Of a stretch of 64,000 bases of DNA, positions 1 through 8,541 are shown in pieces; positions within the stretch are counted from its first letter, which is position 1, and every line of letters begins with the position of its first letter. Below the pieces are notes generated by a model. The model saw only the letters and a list, made by a program, of their open reading frames with translations, was not told the origin of the DNA and ran no database searches. The stretch lies in contig NZ_CP028918.1 of NCBI RefSeq assembly GCF_003060865.1, forward strand, positions 318,001 to 382,000, written 5' to 3'. The translations under genes were made by a program, and so were the position numbers. Source of the DNA: Gemmobacter aquarius. GTDB taxonomy: Bacteria > Pseudomonadota > Alphaproteobacteria > Rhodobacterales > Rhodobacteraceae.

Positions 1-4
1 ACGT

Positions 5-67
5 GTCTGAAAACACGGGTTTCGTGTCAGACGCAGGCTAAGAAATGTCGGTGTGCAGTTAACACAC
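5..67. promoter_or_regulatory. Inverted repeats upstream of the first gene
   Basis: Bases 5-32 form an imperfect hairpin: GTCTG pairs with CAGAC, and ACACG pairs with CGTGT around GGTTT, with a small bulge on the left. A second inverted repeat, GTGTG (51-55) and CACAC (63-67), lies about 80 bases before the start at 146. The first could be a terminator of a gene left of the window or an operator; the second looks like an operator. Only the symmetry is seen; the function is inferred. Confidence 0.3.
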
Positions 68-145
68 ATTCATATAATCGACCGGACAGTAAATGGGCGC
101 TGACGATCTTCCCCTTACGGCCCAGTTTTAAGAGTGGAGAATGAA

Positions 146-790
146 ATGACTATCGGAATCATCGGTGCAGGCGCACTTGGCAGCGGTGTGGCACGGGCTT
201 TGGCCAAGGTCGGCATCAGCGCCACCATCGCCAACAGCCGTGGGCCGGAATCGCTGGCCGATCTCGTCAAGGAAATCGGCCCGACGCTGAAGGCAGGCAC
301 TCTGGCCGAAGCGGCAGCCGCCGACATCGTGCTGGTCGCGCTGCGGTGGGTCGACGCCGAAAAGGTGCTGTCTGCCCTTCCGGCATGGAACGGGCGGATC
401 GTCATCGACGGCACGAACCCGGTCGCCTTCCTGGAAGAAGGTAGCCCCGAGCGGAACGACCCGACCAACCCGTTCGCGGCCTATGGCATCGCGCCAATCG
501 ATCTGGGTGGCGTCGCGTCGACCGACATCTTTGCAGGCTTTGTGCCGGGTGCGCGGGTGGTCAAGGCGTTCAACCATCTGGATGTGGACGTGCTTAAAGA
601 GCCGACCGTGAACGGCGGGCAGCGTGTGCTGTTCTATTCGGGCAATGATGCCGCAGCCAAGGCCGAGGTCGGTGCAGTCATCGAAAAGATGGGCTTCTTC
701 GCCGTCGATGTCGGGACGCAAGCTGTCGGCGGGGCGTTGGCACAACTTCCCTTCGGCGCGCTGGCCATGACGAACTTCGTCAGGGTCTGA
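146..790 (+). CDS. NAD(P)-binding oxidoreductase of the F420-dependent NADP reductase-like family
   Basis: A 214-residue protein that begins with a Rossmann dinucleotide fold: GIIGAGALGSG lies within the first 15 residues, followed by the helix and strand expected of an NADP-binding domain. The family is named after F420:NADP oxidoreductase, but most bacterial members, including those in Rhodobacteraceae that lack F420, are small NADP-dependent reductases of unknown substrate. I chose ATG 146 because GTGGAG (134-139) sits at ribosome-binding distance; GTG 134 would add four residues. The gene stands alone. A GC-rich hairpin follows it, and inverted repeats in front suggest control by a local regulator. 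Confidence 0.8.
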   Translation: MTIGIIGAGALGSGVARALAKVGISATIANSRGPESLADLVKEIGPTLKAGTLAEAAAADIVLVALRWVDAEKVLSALPAWNGRIVIDGTNPVAFLEEGSPERNDPTNPFAAYGIAPIDLGGVASTDIFAGFVPGARVVKAFNHLDVDVLKEPTVNGGQRVLFYSGNDAAAKAEVGAVIEKMGFFAVDVGTQAVGGALAQLPFGALAMTNFVRV

Positions 791-800
791 TATCGCCCGA

Positions 801-828
801 CCGGGGCCCGCAAGATTGCGGGTCCCGG
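801..828 (+). terminator. GC-rich hairpin after the first gene
   Basis: GGGCCCGCAA and TGCGGGTCCC form a nearly perfect stem around a short loop, 11 bases after the stop codon at 790. There is no T-run after it, so intrinsic termination is plausible but not certain. Bases 829-1014 contain no convincing gene. Confidence 0.45.
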
Positions 829-1014
829 CAAACTACCAGCTCGCCGCATGGACGGACAAAGGCATTCCGCACATATTTCGCCAAGGGCGCGATGAACACC
901 AAGCCGCATGCCGCCACTGCTGCCAACCGGCGCCCGATCCACTTGTTTATGACTGTAGGCCGGTTGAGCGATTGCACGGGCGCAGCGGCCCTTGCAAACT
1001 GCCCTACAGGCACG

Positions 1015-1518
1015 TCAGAGCAGGCTTTGCGCTTCGTCCTCGGTCGGGATGCGGCCGTGGGGGGTGAAGCGGTCGACGGTTTGCGGCAGGTTGTGCGACA
1101 GGCGTTCGAGGATCTCGCTGCGCGACAGGCCGGTCGTCTGGGCCAGTTCGTCAAGCGTGTCGTGGCCGAGCGCCTGTTCGAGCTCGCTGTGGTCGATGGG
1201 CTGGTTCGAGCCTGACCCGACCCAGCTTTCGGCGCGGTCGCGGTGACCGGACTGGCCAAAACGCTCCATCAGTTCGCCGATGCCGCCGGCAAGCCCGCCG
1301 CCGCCGAGGCTGCCGAGAAGGCCGCGAAGACCGCCACCCGATCCCGTGCCCTGCCCGCCGCCGAGGCCGCCCGAAAACATGCCTCCGGATGCGTTGGGCT
1401 GCTGGCCGGACGCGCCGCCTGCGCCGCCGAGCATGTCACCCAGTTTGTCGCGGTTCTGGTAGCCGGCGACGGTGGCTATGCCCAGAAGGGCAAGAAGGGA
1501 CGGGGTGGAACGGGCCAT
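1015..1518 (-). CDS. YidB-like (DUF937) family protein
   Basis: This 167-residue protein has a short hydrophobic N-terminus, a very glycine-rich middle (about residues 31-85) with GGG/GGLGGG runs, and a helical C-terminal part with the YidB signature: a stretch beginning at IDHSELEQALG, then LDELAQTTGLSRSEIL, which resembles helix-turn-helix-like helices. Family members are small proteins of unknown role. It lies just downstream of the GlsB-like gene on the same strand, with 31 bases between them, so the two are probably cotranscribed. The family call rests on the C-terminal helices and the Gly-rich linker. Confidence 0.75.
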   Translation of the reverse strand: MARSTPSLLALLGIATVAGYQNRDKLGDMLGGAGGASGQQPNASGGMFSGGLGGGQGTGSGGGLRGLLGSLGGGGLAGGIGELMERFGQSGHRDRAESWVGSGSNQPIDHSELEQALGHDTLDELAQTTGLSRSEILERLSHNLPQTVDRFTPHGRIPTEDEAQSLL

Positions 1519-1549
1519 GATGGTCCTCCTGTGGATGGGTTCGGGTGGG

Positions 1550-1801
1550 TCAGCGGCGGCGCGAGACGGCGCCCCAGATCACGAGCACGATTACCGCACC
1601 GACGATCGCTGCGATGATGCCCGCGCCTTCGTTCGGGCCATACCAGCCCAGCGCCTGACCGAGGTAGGTGGCGACGAAGGCGCCGACGATGCCCAGAAGC
1701 GTGGTGAGGATGAAGCCCGAGGGTTCATTGCGGCCGGGTGTGATCAGCTTGGCGATGACGCCTGCGAGAAAGCCGATGATGATGGTCCAGATGATCGACA
1801 T
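1550..1801 (-). CDS. GlsB/YeaQ/YmgE family stress-response membrane protein
   Basis: An 83-residue, three-helix membrane protein beginning MSIIWTIIIGFLAGVIAKL. It carries the glycine-rich helices and the central PGRNEPSGFILTTLLGIVGA stretch typical of the transglycosylase-associated (GlsB/YeaQ) family, and it ends in a short basic tail. Members are small inner-membrane proteins induced by stress or in stationary phase; their molecular role is not settled. The length matches the family. The gene is followed on the same strand by the YidB-like gene, suggesting a two-gene stress operon. Confidence 0.88.
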   Translation of the reverse strand: MSIIWTIIIGFLAGVIAKLITPGRNEPSGFILTTLLGIVGAFVATYLGQALGWYGPNEGAGIIAAIVGAVIVLVIWGAVSRRR

Positions 1802-1912
1802 GGGGGGCGCGGCCTTTCAGAGCTTGGGGCCGGTGCGGCCCCTTGCGTTCTGAACGCGCCGATGTGCTGGCGGTTCCGAGCGGCCCGCTTGATGGCCCGT
1901 CTTATGACCCGC

Positions 1913-2830
1913 CTAACGGTTTGCCCAGCGGCCCATGATGTAATGCGCGGTCATCAGGTCGAGATGCGCGCCGCCGCCGTTCTTGGCGATGGTGATCTGA
2001 TCTGGCGAATGGCGGCAGTAGATGCCTGACGCCAGATCGTAGAAATCGGCGCGGATGTCGGTTTCGGTGATCGTGCCATTTGCGAGCGGGTCTATCAGCT
2101 CTCCGATATGGTGCAGCGTGGTGGCGCGGCTGTCGACGAAGACGGTGGCGCGGCGCATCGCTTCGTCGTCGACCTCGCGCATGTCGGGGCGGTAGGCGCC
2201 GATCAGGTCGAGGTGCTGGCCGGGCCGCAGCCATGCGCCCCGGATCAGGGGTTCGGTCGACATGGTTGCGGTGCAGATGATGTCGGCGCGGCCCACGGCG
2301 GCGGCAAGGTCGGTCACGGCGGTGACGCGCGGGTCGACTGCGGCCATGGCCGCGGCTGCGGCGGGGGTGCGGTTCCAGACGAGGAAGCGGGCATCGGAGA
2401 AATGCGAGGCGTAGGCATCGACCATCGACCGCGCCACGGTGCCCGCGCCGACGAGCAGGATGGTGGAGGAATCGGGGCGGGCGAGTTTCTTTGCGGCCAG
2501 CAGCGAGTCGCCGGCGGTTTTCCATTTGGTGACGAGGTGGAAATCGACCAGCGCCAGAAGCTCTCCGGTCTGGTCATCGAACAGGGTAACCGCGCCGTTG
2601 ATCGTGGGGCGATGCAGGGCGGCATTGCCGGGAAAAACTGTTGCGACCTTGACCAGTTGCGCCATGCCGTCGATCCACGCGGCGCGGTTCAGGATGGTGT
2701 CGGCGCCGCGATGGAACAGGATATCGTCGATCTGCGCCCGTGGCAGGCGGTGGCCCGCTTCGATCGCGTCGGTCAGGCCCTGCCATGAGAGAAGCCGTTC
2801 GGCCCCGGGTCCGATGATGTTCGGGATCAT
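1913..2830 (-). CDS. Ornithine cyclodeaminase / mu-crystallin family protein
   Basis: A 305-residue member of the ornithine cyclodeaminase/mu-crystallin family, which covers ornithine cyclodeaminases, ketimine reductases and alanine dehydrogenases. The NAD(P)-binding motif GAGTVA is at residues 128-133, preceded by the conserved TKWKTAGDSLLAAKKLA segment that contacts the substrate carboxylate. The substrate cannot be told from sequence. ATG 2830 is used because its first base lies in an ATGA overlap with the stop of the upstream HAD gene, which implies translational coupling; the open frame further upstream is arginine- and proline-rich shadow sequence. It is the last gene of the EamA-HAD-OCD run. 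Confidence 0.85.
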   Translation of the reverse strand: MIPNIIGPGAERLLSWQGLTDAIEAGHRLPRAQIDDILFHRGADTILNRAAWIDGMAQLVKVATVFPGNAALHRPTINGAVTLFDDQTGELLALVDFHLVTKWKTAGDSLLAAKKLARPDSSTILLVGAGTVARSMVDAYASHFSDARFLVWNRTPAAAAAMAAVDPRVTAVTDLAAAVGRADIICTATMSTEPLIRGAWLRPGQHLDLIGAYRPDMREVDDEAMRRATVFVDSRATTLHHIGELIDPLANGTITETDIRADFYDLASGIYCRHSPDQITIAKNGGGAHLDLMTAHYIMGRWANR

Positions 2831-3450
2831 AATCCGGCCTCGGCTTTGGTGAGCAGGCCTTGGGCGATCAGGCAGTCGGCCCAGCCTTGCCAATTCAGGA
2901 AGTGGTGGGTGCGCCAGCCGCGTGCTGCGGCGGCGGCGATGTTGTCGGCGCGGTCGTCGGTGAACAGCAGCCGGTCGGGGGCGATGCCGCAATCGCTTTC
3001 CACCATGGCATAGATGCGCGGATCGGGTTTCATCACGCCCATGCGGCCCGAGACGTAGAGGCGGTCGAAGTCGCGCAGGAAGGGCAGGCTATCGGCATGA
3101 TTCGCAAAGGTTTCGCCGCTGGCGTTGGTCAGGGCAAAGACCGGAACGCCCTTGGCGCGCAGCGCGTGGAGCAGGCGGACCCCACCGTCGATCAGGGGCT
3201 GCGCCAGTTCGGGCCAGCGGTCATGCCAAAGCCGGATCTCGGGTGCCCAGTCGGGGTGGGCCGTGGCGCAGTCGTAGACGGTCTGGCGGAAGGGGTCGCC
3301 TGCGTCGATGCGGTCGTTCATGGCGTGCAGATCGACGGCTGCGAAAAGGGCGCGGCGGCGGTCCTCGCCTATCACGCGGTCGTAAAAGGCTTCGGGCTGC
3401 CAGCGGGTCAGCACATTGCCGATGTCAAAGATCACTGCCTCGGGGGTCAC
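2827..3450 (-). CDS. HAD-superfamily phosphatase (subfamily IA, YihX-like)
   Basis: A 207-residue haloacid dehalogenase-type hydrolase. Motif I is FDIGNVL with nucleophile Asp9; the DxG form, with Gly in place of the second Asp, is typical of YihX-like sugar-phosphate phosphatases. Motif II is LTNASGETF, the lysine motif is MKPDP, and motif IV is FTDDRADN. It probably dephosphorylates a small phosphometabolite in the cytoplasm; the substrate is unknown. It starts at GTG 3450 with AAGGA nine bases upstream. Its start overlaps the end of the EamA transporter gene by 26 bases, and its stop overlaps the next start, so all three genes look cotranscribed. Confidence 0.85.
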   Translation of the reverse strand: MTPEAVIFDIGNVLTRWQPEAFYDRVIGEDRRRALFAAVDLHAMNDRIDAGDPFRQTVYDCATAHPDWAPEIRLWHDRWPELAQPLIDGGVRLLHALRAKGVPVFALTNASGETFANHADSLPFLRDFDRLYVSGRMGVMKPDPRIYAMVESDCGIAPDRLLFTDDRADNIAAAAARGWRTHHFLNWQGWADCLIAQGLLTKAEAGL

Positions 3451-4396
3451 CTGTGATGTCCTTCTTGCGGCGGACGGTTTCGCGCCAGAGCGTATAGATG
3501 CCCGCGCCGCAGATCAGCGCAATGCCCAAAGCGGCGGTGGCGTCGGGCCATGTGCCGAAGACGACGATGCCCCAGAAGATGGCAAGCGGCATGGCGGCAT
3601 ATTCGAAGGGCGCCACGAGTGCGGCTTCGAGCAGGCGGTAGGCTTGGCTCACCATCAGCCCACCCACCGCAACGGCGATGCCGGTGGCAAGGAACCACGG
3701 CGCGTCATGCAAGGGTGGCCAGACCCATGGGCGCAGCAGAAAGGCGACCGAGGCATTGTCCGACCCCGAAAACTGGCCTTGGCCGACTGTCAGGCCCATC
3801 AGGGTGGACAAAAGGATGAAGCCGCATTGGACGTAGAACGAAAGCGTCATGGCGGATTCGGTATCCTTCATCCGCCGTGTCATCATGTGGCTGGATGCGT
3901 AGCAGAAGGCCGAGATCAGCACGAGGATCGCGGCGGGCTGGATCACCCCCGTGCCGGGGCGCAGCATGACGACGACGCCCGCCATGCCGACGCAGACCGC
4001 AAGCCAGCGGCGCGGCCCGACCTTTTCGCCAAGCACGAGGATCGACAGCAGCGTGACCAGAAGCGGCGAGACGAAGGCGATTGCCACGGCATCGGCAAGC
4101 GGCAGGGCGGCGAGGCCAAGGAAGTAGCACAGGTTCGAGCAGAGCACGAAGCCGACGCGGATCATATGGTCGCGGCCGCGGCGGGTGATGATCTGGCGAA
4201 AGCCGGTGCCGGAAAAATGCATGAGCGCGAGCAGGAAGACCATGCCGATCGCGGCACGGATCAGGATGACCTGATGCAGCGCGTAAGAGCCGGACAGGAA
4301 CTTGATGGCAAGGTCGTTGATCGACAGCGTGGCGCTGCCGCCTAGGGCCAGAAGGATGCCCGTTAGGGTGGTGCGGGCTGCGGGTTGGGTGGTCAT
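3425..4396 (-). CDS. EamA/DMT family transporter
   Basis: A 323-residue inner-membrane protein with about ten transmembrane helices arranged as two EamA repeats, a pattern typical of drug/metabolite exporters such as RhaT, RhtA and YdcZ relatives. Conserved patches include LALGGSATLSINDLAIKFL in the first helix and VLGEKVGPRRW before the second repeat. The substrate cannot be inferred. ATG 4396 is preferred over the longer open frame to 4480, because that extension is encoded by an intergenic hairpin repeat (4465-4487). It is the first gene of a run with the HAD and OCD-family genes. Confidence 0.85.
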   Translation of the reverse strand: MTTQPAARTTLTGILLALGGSATLSINDLAIKFLSGSYALHQVILIRAAIGMVFLLALMHFSGTGFRQIITRRGRDHMIRVGFVLCSNLCYFLGLAALPLADAVAIAFVSPLLVTLLSILVLGEKVGPRRWLAVCVGMAGVVVMLRPGTGVIQPAAILVLISAFCYASSHMMTRRMKDTESAMTLSFYVQCGFILLSTLMGLTVGQGQFSGSDNASVAFLLRPWVWPPLHDAPWFLATGIAVAVGGLMVSQAYRLLEAALVAPFEYAAMPLAIFWGIVVFGTWPDATAALGIALICGAGIYTLWRETVRRKKDITGDPRGSDL

Positions 4397-4463
4397 GATG
4401 ACGGCAGTCAACCGCGCTTGGCGCGGCGTTTCTATCCTGCCTGCGACATGGCGGGTGGCAAAG

Positions 4464-4530
4464 GAGGGTGGGTGAATCACCCACCCTACGGTTGCGTGCC
4501 GCCTTTCGTAGGGTGGGTGCTCTGCACCCG
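4464..4530. repeat. Intergenic inverted repeat, GGGTGGGTG type
   Basis: At 4465-4487 arm AGGGTGGGTG, loop AAT and the exact complementary arm make a 10-3-10 hairpin. At 4512-4532 a second hairpin, GGTGGGTGC around TCT, closes with one G-T wobble. The same repeat type occurs at 58187-58245. It separates the EamA transporter start from the end of yaiI. Confidence 0.85.
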
Positions 4531-4539
4531 CCGCCCGGC

Positions 4540-4995
4540 TTAGCCAAGCGCCTTGGCGGCGCGGAGTTCGTGTTCCAGCACTTCGAGAAAACGCGAGCGG
4601 TCAGCTTTCGAAAAGGGCCGGCCGCCGCCCTGACGGAACGGGTCGGCGCTGCGAAGGTCTTGCATCAGGTCGCGCGTGGCCAGCACGTTGCCGATGTTGC
4701 GCCCGGTAAGCACCTCTCCATTGTGTTTCACCACGACCGCGCCTGCGGCGATCACCTTGGCGGCAAGGGGTATGTCGCCCGTCACCACCACATCGCCCGG
4801 CCCCGCCTGTTCGGCAATCCATTTGTCGGCCTCGTCCGGTCCGGCGGAAACGAAGACGCTTTCGACCAGGGGGTTGGCCGACGGGCGGATGCCGCCGTTC
4901 GACACCATCAGCATACGGACGCCGTGGCGTGTGGCGACGCGCTCGGCCTCGTCCTTGACCGGGCAGGCGTCGGCGTCGATGAAGATCCTAGGCAT
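4540..4995 (-). CDS. YaiI/YqxD family protein (DUF188)
   Basis: A 151-residue protein starting [19 protein letters not shown], the hallmark of the YaiI/YqxD (DUF188) family. The acidic residues in IDADACPV and in the later [10 protein letters not shown] segment resemble a PIN-like nuclease active site, but no activity is established for the family. The length is normal. The start at 4995 lies eight bases inside the upstream fghA gene, implying cotranscription. The gene is followed by the intergenic repeat at 4464-4530. Confidence 0.9.
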   Translation of the reverse strand: MPRIFIDADACPVKDEAERVATRHGVRMLMVSNGGIRPSANPLVESVFVSAGPDEADKWIAEQAGPGDVVVTGDIPLAAKVIAAGAVVVKHNGEVLTGRNIGNVLATRDLMQDLRSADPFRQGGGRPFSKADRSRFLEVLEHELRAAKALG

Positions 4996-5818
4996 GCAGC
5001 GCCGCTGCGTGGAAGGCGACGTGTTCCTCCATGAAGGTGGAAATGAAGAAGTAGCTGTGATCATAGCCCTTTTGCATGCGGAACGATCCGCCCTGACGGC
5101 GCGACGCCATCGCTTCGGCCATTGCCTCGGGTTTCAGAAGGTCGAGAAACTGGTCGGCGGTACCCTGATCTATAAGCATCGGGCCATCGAAGCCGCGTTT
5201 GCGCATCAGAAGGGTGGCGTCATAGGGGGCCCATGTCGCTTCGTCCTTGCCAAGATAGGCGGTGAACTGTTTGCGGCCCCAGTCGCTGGCAGTGGGGTTG
5301 CAGATCGGGGCAAAGGCGGACACCGAGCGGAAGCGGCCCGGAAAGCTCATGGCGATGGTCAAGGCACCGTGGCCGCCCATGGAATGGCCGGTGATCGACT
5401 GCGCCACCTCGGCCAATGGAAAGGCGGAGAAGAGCACGTTGGGCAGTTCGTCGGTGATGTAATCCCACATCTGGAAATGCGGCTCCCACGGGTCTTCGGT
5501 GGCGTTGACGTAGAAGCCCGCGCCTTGGCCCAGATCATAGGCCGTGTCGTCGGCCACCTGCGCGCCGCGCGGCGAGGTGTCGGGAAACACGAGGCCAATC
5601 CCCGCTTCGGCCGCCCAACGCTGCGCGCCGGATTTCACCATGGCATTGTCATGCGTGCAGGTCAGACCCGACAGGAACCACAACAGCGGAACCGGCCCGT
5701 CCTCGGCCTGCTCGGGCAGGAAAAGGCCAAAGGTCATGTCGCAATCGCACAGGTCCGAAGGGTGGGTATAGACGCCCTGCACGCCACCGAAAGCCCGGCT
5801 TTCCGATACGGTCTTCAT
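4988..5818 (-). CDS. fghA: S-formylglutathione hydrolase
   Basis: A 276-residue alpha/beta hydrolase that splits S-formylglutathione into formate and glutathione, the second step of glutathione-dependent formaldehyde oxidation. The nucleophile is Ser146 in GHSMGG; Asp222 in DQGTADQF and His254 in YDHSYF complete the triad. The N-terminal SGLTCTHDN oxyanion segment and the TSPRG motif are also standard for the family. The formaldehyde dehydrogenase partner (adhC/flhA type) is not in the window. It is transcribed together with yaiI, which overlaps its 3' end by eight bases. Confidence 0.93.
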   Translation of the reverse strand: MKTVSESRAFGGVQGVYTHPSDLCDCDMTFGLFLPEQAEDGPVPLLWFLSGLTCTHDNAMVKSGAQRWAAEAGIGLVFPDTSPRGAQVADDTAYDLGQGAGFYVNATEDPWEPHFQMWDYITDELPNVLFSAFPLAEVAQSITGHSMGGHGALTIAMSFPGRFRSVSAFAPICNPTASDWGRKQFTAYLGKDEATWAPYDATLLMRKRGFDGPMLIDQGTADQFLDLLKPEAMAEAMASRRQGGSFRMQKGYDHSYFFISTFMEEHVAFHAAALHA

Positions 5819-6139
5819 TGCACATCCTCATCTTGACGCGCCCAAATTTCCACGCAGCGCGCGGGGTTGCAACCCTGCGTGGCGATTTTGATGCCGTGGC
5901 ATTGCGGGGATGGAAAAGAAGGGGGCTCGCCCCCCTCGCCCTTCGGGCTCACCCCGAGGATATTTGAGCAAGCATGAAAGCGGCAAGGGGAATGCTTGTT
6001 TCACGCTGGCTTAAATATCCTCGGGGAGGTGAATTGGCCGGAACGGCCAAGAGGGGGGTGCGAGCACCCCCCTTACTTACGCCCGAGCGCGCATGCGCGA
6101 GATATGGCTTGCCCGCGCGCTTGCGCGGGCTCCGTTTGG
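5819..6139. repeat. Gene-free stretch with a compound inverted-repeat element (5919-6072)
   Basis: This gap between fghA and map holds a compound palindromic element. Outer hairpins are GGGGG/CCCCC at 5921-5934 and GGGGGGTGC/GCACCCCCC at 6053-6072. A perfect 14-bp inverted repeat (CCCCGAGGATATTT at 5952-5965 and its complement at 6013-6026) encloses AAGCAT/ATGCTT. GGCCG-GAA-CGGCC lies at 6036-6048. It resembles a repeat that I recall from many Rhodobacteraceae intergenic regions. No coding sequence or RNA gene is evident; 5819-5918 shows nothing recognisable beyond the presumed fghA promoter. Confidence 0.8.
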
Positions 6140-6970
6140 TCATTGGGTGGGGTGGAAGCGGCCTGCGGGCGAGAGGGTGAATATCTGGCAGCCCGTGGCG
6201 GTGACGCCGACGGAATGTTCGAACTGCGCCGACAGGCTTTTGTCGCGGGTGATTGCGGTCCAGTCGTCCGACAGCACCTTGGTCTCGGGGCGGCCGAGGT
6301 TGACCATCGGTTCGATGGTGAAGAACATGCCCTCTTCCAGCACCGGCCCCGTGCCGGGGCGGCCGTAGTGCAGCACATTGGGGGGCGAGTGGAACACGCG
6401 GCCAAGGCCGTGGCCGCAGAAGTCGCGCACCACCGACATGCGGTTGGCTTCGACGTAAGTCTGGATCGCGTGGCCGATGTCGCCGAAGGTGTTGCCCGGT
6501 TTCACCGCCGCGATGCCGCGCATCAGGGCTTCGTGCGTGACGTTTATCAGGCGCTGGGCAAAGGGTTTGGCGCTGCCTGCCACATACATGCGGCTTGTGT
6601 CGCCGAACCAGCCATCCACGATCACGGTCACGTCGATGTTCAGGATGTCTTGCGTCTGCAACACGTCATTGCTGCGGCCCGGCACCTTGCTGCCCGGGAT
6701 GCCGTGGCACACCACATGGTTCACGCTGATGCACGAGGCGTGCTGGTAGCCCTTGTATCCCACCGTGGCCGAGGTCACGCCGTGGCGTTCGACCTCGGCC
6801 GTGATGAAGGCGTCGATCTCGCCGGTCGTCGCACCCGGCACCACAAGGGGGGCCACCGCGTCGAGGATTTCGGCGGCGATGCGGCCCGCGGCGGCCATGC
6901 CTGCGAAATCTGCATCCTCGTGGATGCGGATACCGTCCCGTGTGATGCGACCGCGCGTTTCGTCCAACAT
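6140..6970 (-). CDS. map: Methionine aminopeptidase, type I
   Basis: A 276-residue metalloprotease that removes the initiator methionine from new proteins. The five metal ligands of the pita-bread fold are visible: Asp113 (NIDVTV), Asp124 (GDTS), His187 (GHGLG), Glu220 (FTIEPM) and Glu251 (QFEHS). His89 in CHGIPG is the usual substrate-contact histidine. There is no long insertion, so it is type I. ATG 6970 gives the family-like N-terminus MLDETRGRI; the longer frame to 7036 has no family similarity. It appears monocistronic, with the 5919-6072 repeat element downstream. Confidence 0.94.
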   Translation of the reverse strand: MLDETRGRITRDGIRIHEDADFAGMAAAGRIAAEILDAVAPLVVPGATTGEIDAFITAEVERHGVTSATVGYKGYQHASCISVNHVVCHGIPGSKVPGRSNDVLQTQDILNIDVTVIVDGWFGDTSRMYVAGSAKPFAQRLINVTHEALMRGIAAVKPGNTFGDIGHAIQTYVEANRMSVVRDFCGHGLGRVFHSPPNVLHYGRPGTGPVLEEGMFFTIEPMVNLGRPETKVLSDDWTAITRDKSLSAQFEHSVGVTATGCQIFTLSPAGRFHPTQ

Positions 6971-7101
6971 AACCGTCCTTGCGACTCTTTGGTCATAGAT
7001 AGGCAAAACCGGGAGCGAAGACCAGACCCGCGCCAAAGGGACTTTGAAACGGTGCGCCTGCGTCCTATACCCCGTTTGACGCGCAATACAGGAGAGAGCC
7101 G

Positions 7102-7821
7102 ATGCCCAACCCCACCGCTGCTATGCTGGTGATCGGCGATGAAATCCTGTCGGGGCGCACGCGCGACAGCAACATGCATCATCTGGCGCAGCGCCTGACC
7201 GAGCATGGCATCACGCTTGCCGAGGCGCGGGTGGTGCCTGACGAGCAGGGGCGCATCGTGGCGGCGTTGAACGATCTCCGCCGCGCTTACGACCATGTGT
7301 TCACCAGCGGCGGCATCGGGCCGACGCATGACGACATCACCGCCGATGCGATTGCCGTGGCCTTTGGCGTGGCGATCACCCACCGCGCCGATGCGATGGC
7401 ATTGCTTGCCGCGCATTACGAACGGGCGGGGCTGCCGTTCAACGATGCGCGGCAGCGGATGGCGCGGATACCCGACGGGGCGAGCCTGATCGACAACCCG
7501 ATCAGCACCGCGCCGGGGTTCACGCTGGGCAATGTGCATGTGATGGCGGGGGTGCCCAATATCTTCGAGGCGATGCTGGCGGGGGTTTTGCCTACGCTCA
7601 CGGGCGGAGCGCCGCTTTTGTCGCAATCCTTGCGGGTCAATCGGGGCGAGGGCGAGATTGCCGGAGACTTCGCCGCGCTGGCGGCCGAGTTTTCCGACCT
7701 GTCGATGGGCAGCTATCCGTTCAATACCAATGGCGTCTATGGCACCAATCTGGTGATCCGGGGCACCGAACCTGCACGGATCGATGCCGCGATGACACGG
7801 CTTGCGGCGCTGTTTGCATGA
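7102..7821 (+). CDS. CinA-like / MoaB-Mog domain protein (competence-damage inducible protein A N-terminal type)
   Basis: A 239-residue protein made of the molybdopterin-binding-like (MoCF) domain found at the N-terminus of CinA. It begins with AMLVIGDEILSGRTRDSN and contains the signature TSGGIGPTHDDIT at about residues 68-80. The C-terminal nicotinamide-nucleotide amidase domain of full CinA is absent, as in many alphaproteobacterial paralogues; its substrate is uncertain (suggested ADP-ribose or NMN metabolism, or pterin binding). GGAGAG lies seven to eight bases before ATG 7102. Its stop overlaps the start of the next GNAT gene (ATGA). Confidence 0.85.
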   Translation: MPNPTAAMLVIGDEILSGRTRDSNMHHLAQRLTEHGITLAEARVVPDEQGRIVAALNDLRRAYDHVFTSGGIGPTHDDITADAIAVAFGVAITHRADAMALLAAHYERAGLPFNDARQRMARIPDGASLIDNPISTAPGFTLGNVHVMAGVPNIFEAMLAGVLPTLTGGAPLLSQSLRVNRGEGEIAGDFAALAAEFSDLSMGSYPFNTNGVYGTNLVIRGTEPARIDAAMTRLAALFA

Positions 7822-8522
7822 TCGGCCTGCCCGCCCTGACGGAAGCGACATGGCCTGCGGCTTCGGTGCGCCGTGTCGGGCCTTGGGCCATCCGCGAAGG
7901 GCAGGGCGGCGGGCAGCGCGTTTCGGCGGCGGGTGCTGCGGCGGGGTGGCGCGACGCCGATATTCCGCAGGCCGAGGCGGCGATGGCTGCACTGGGGCAA
8001 GAGCCGCTGTTCGTCATCTGGCCCGAGGATGCATCGCTGGATGCGGCGCTGGCGGCGCGGGGGTATCGCATCAACGATCCGGTCGTTGCCTATGCCGCGC
8101 CCTGTGCCGCGCTGGCTGATCCTGCGCCACCCTTTCTGACCACCTTTCCGCATTGGCCGCCGCTGGGCATTGCCGCTGCGTTATGGGCCGAGGCGGGCAC
8201 CGGCCCTGCGCGGCTGGCGGTGATGGACCGCGCCACGGGGCCGAAATGCGCCATTCTGGGGCGGGCGGGCGACCGTGCGGCAGGGGTGGCTTTTGTCGCC
8301 TTCCATGGCGAATTGGCGATGCTGCATGCGCTGGAGGTCGCGCCGCAGATGCGTCGGCAAGGAGTCGCGCACAACATTCTGCGGGCTGCGGCTGGTTGGG
8401 CGCAAGATCAGGGGGCGCAGACGCTGGCATTGTTGGTGACAGAGGCCAACGCGGGCGCGCGGGCGCTCTATGCTTCCCTAAGCATGCATGTTGTGGGACA
8501 GTATCACTATCGAAAGAGATAG
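7818..8522 (+). CDS. GNAT family N-acetyltransferase
   Basis: A 234-residue protein whose C-terminal half carries the GNAT fold: ALEVAPQMRRQGVAHNILRAA is motif A with the acetyl-CoA-binding R/Q-x-x-G-x-A loop, followed by LALLVTEANAGARALYASLSM (motif B, with the usual N-x-x-A-x-x-L-Y pattern). The N-terminal half, about 110 residues, is less conserved and may bind the acceptor, which is unknown. Translation is coupled to the CinA-like gene by a four-base overlap. The OmpA-like gene follows after 19 bases, so the three probably share a transcript. Confidence 0.82.
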   Translation: MIGLPALTEATWPAASVRRVGPWAIREGQGGGQRVSAAGAAAGWRDADIPQAEAAMAALGQEPLFVIWPEDASLDAALAARGYRINDPVVAYAAPCAALADPAPPFLTTFPHWPPLGIAAALWAEAGTGPARLAVMDRATGPKCAILGRAGDRAAGVAFVAFHGELAMLHALEVAPQMRRQGVAHNILRAAAGWAQDQGAQTLALLVTEANAGARALYASLSMHVVGQYHYRKR

Positions 8523-8541
8523 CCCGAAAAGAGGCTGAGCA

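Noticed and set aside
146..790. True coenzyme F420-dependent enzyme
   Set aside because: The fold is related, but this group of bacteria is not known to make F420, and no F420 genes are present. I use the neutral family name.
791..1014. A small gene between the first oxidoreductase and the YidB-like gene
   Set aside because: Short frames at 816-1067 and 892-1215 have no ribosome-binding site and run antisense into the YidB-like gene.
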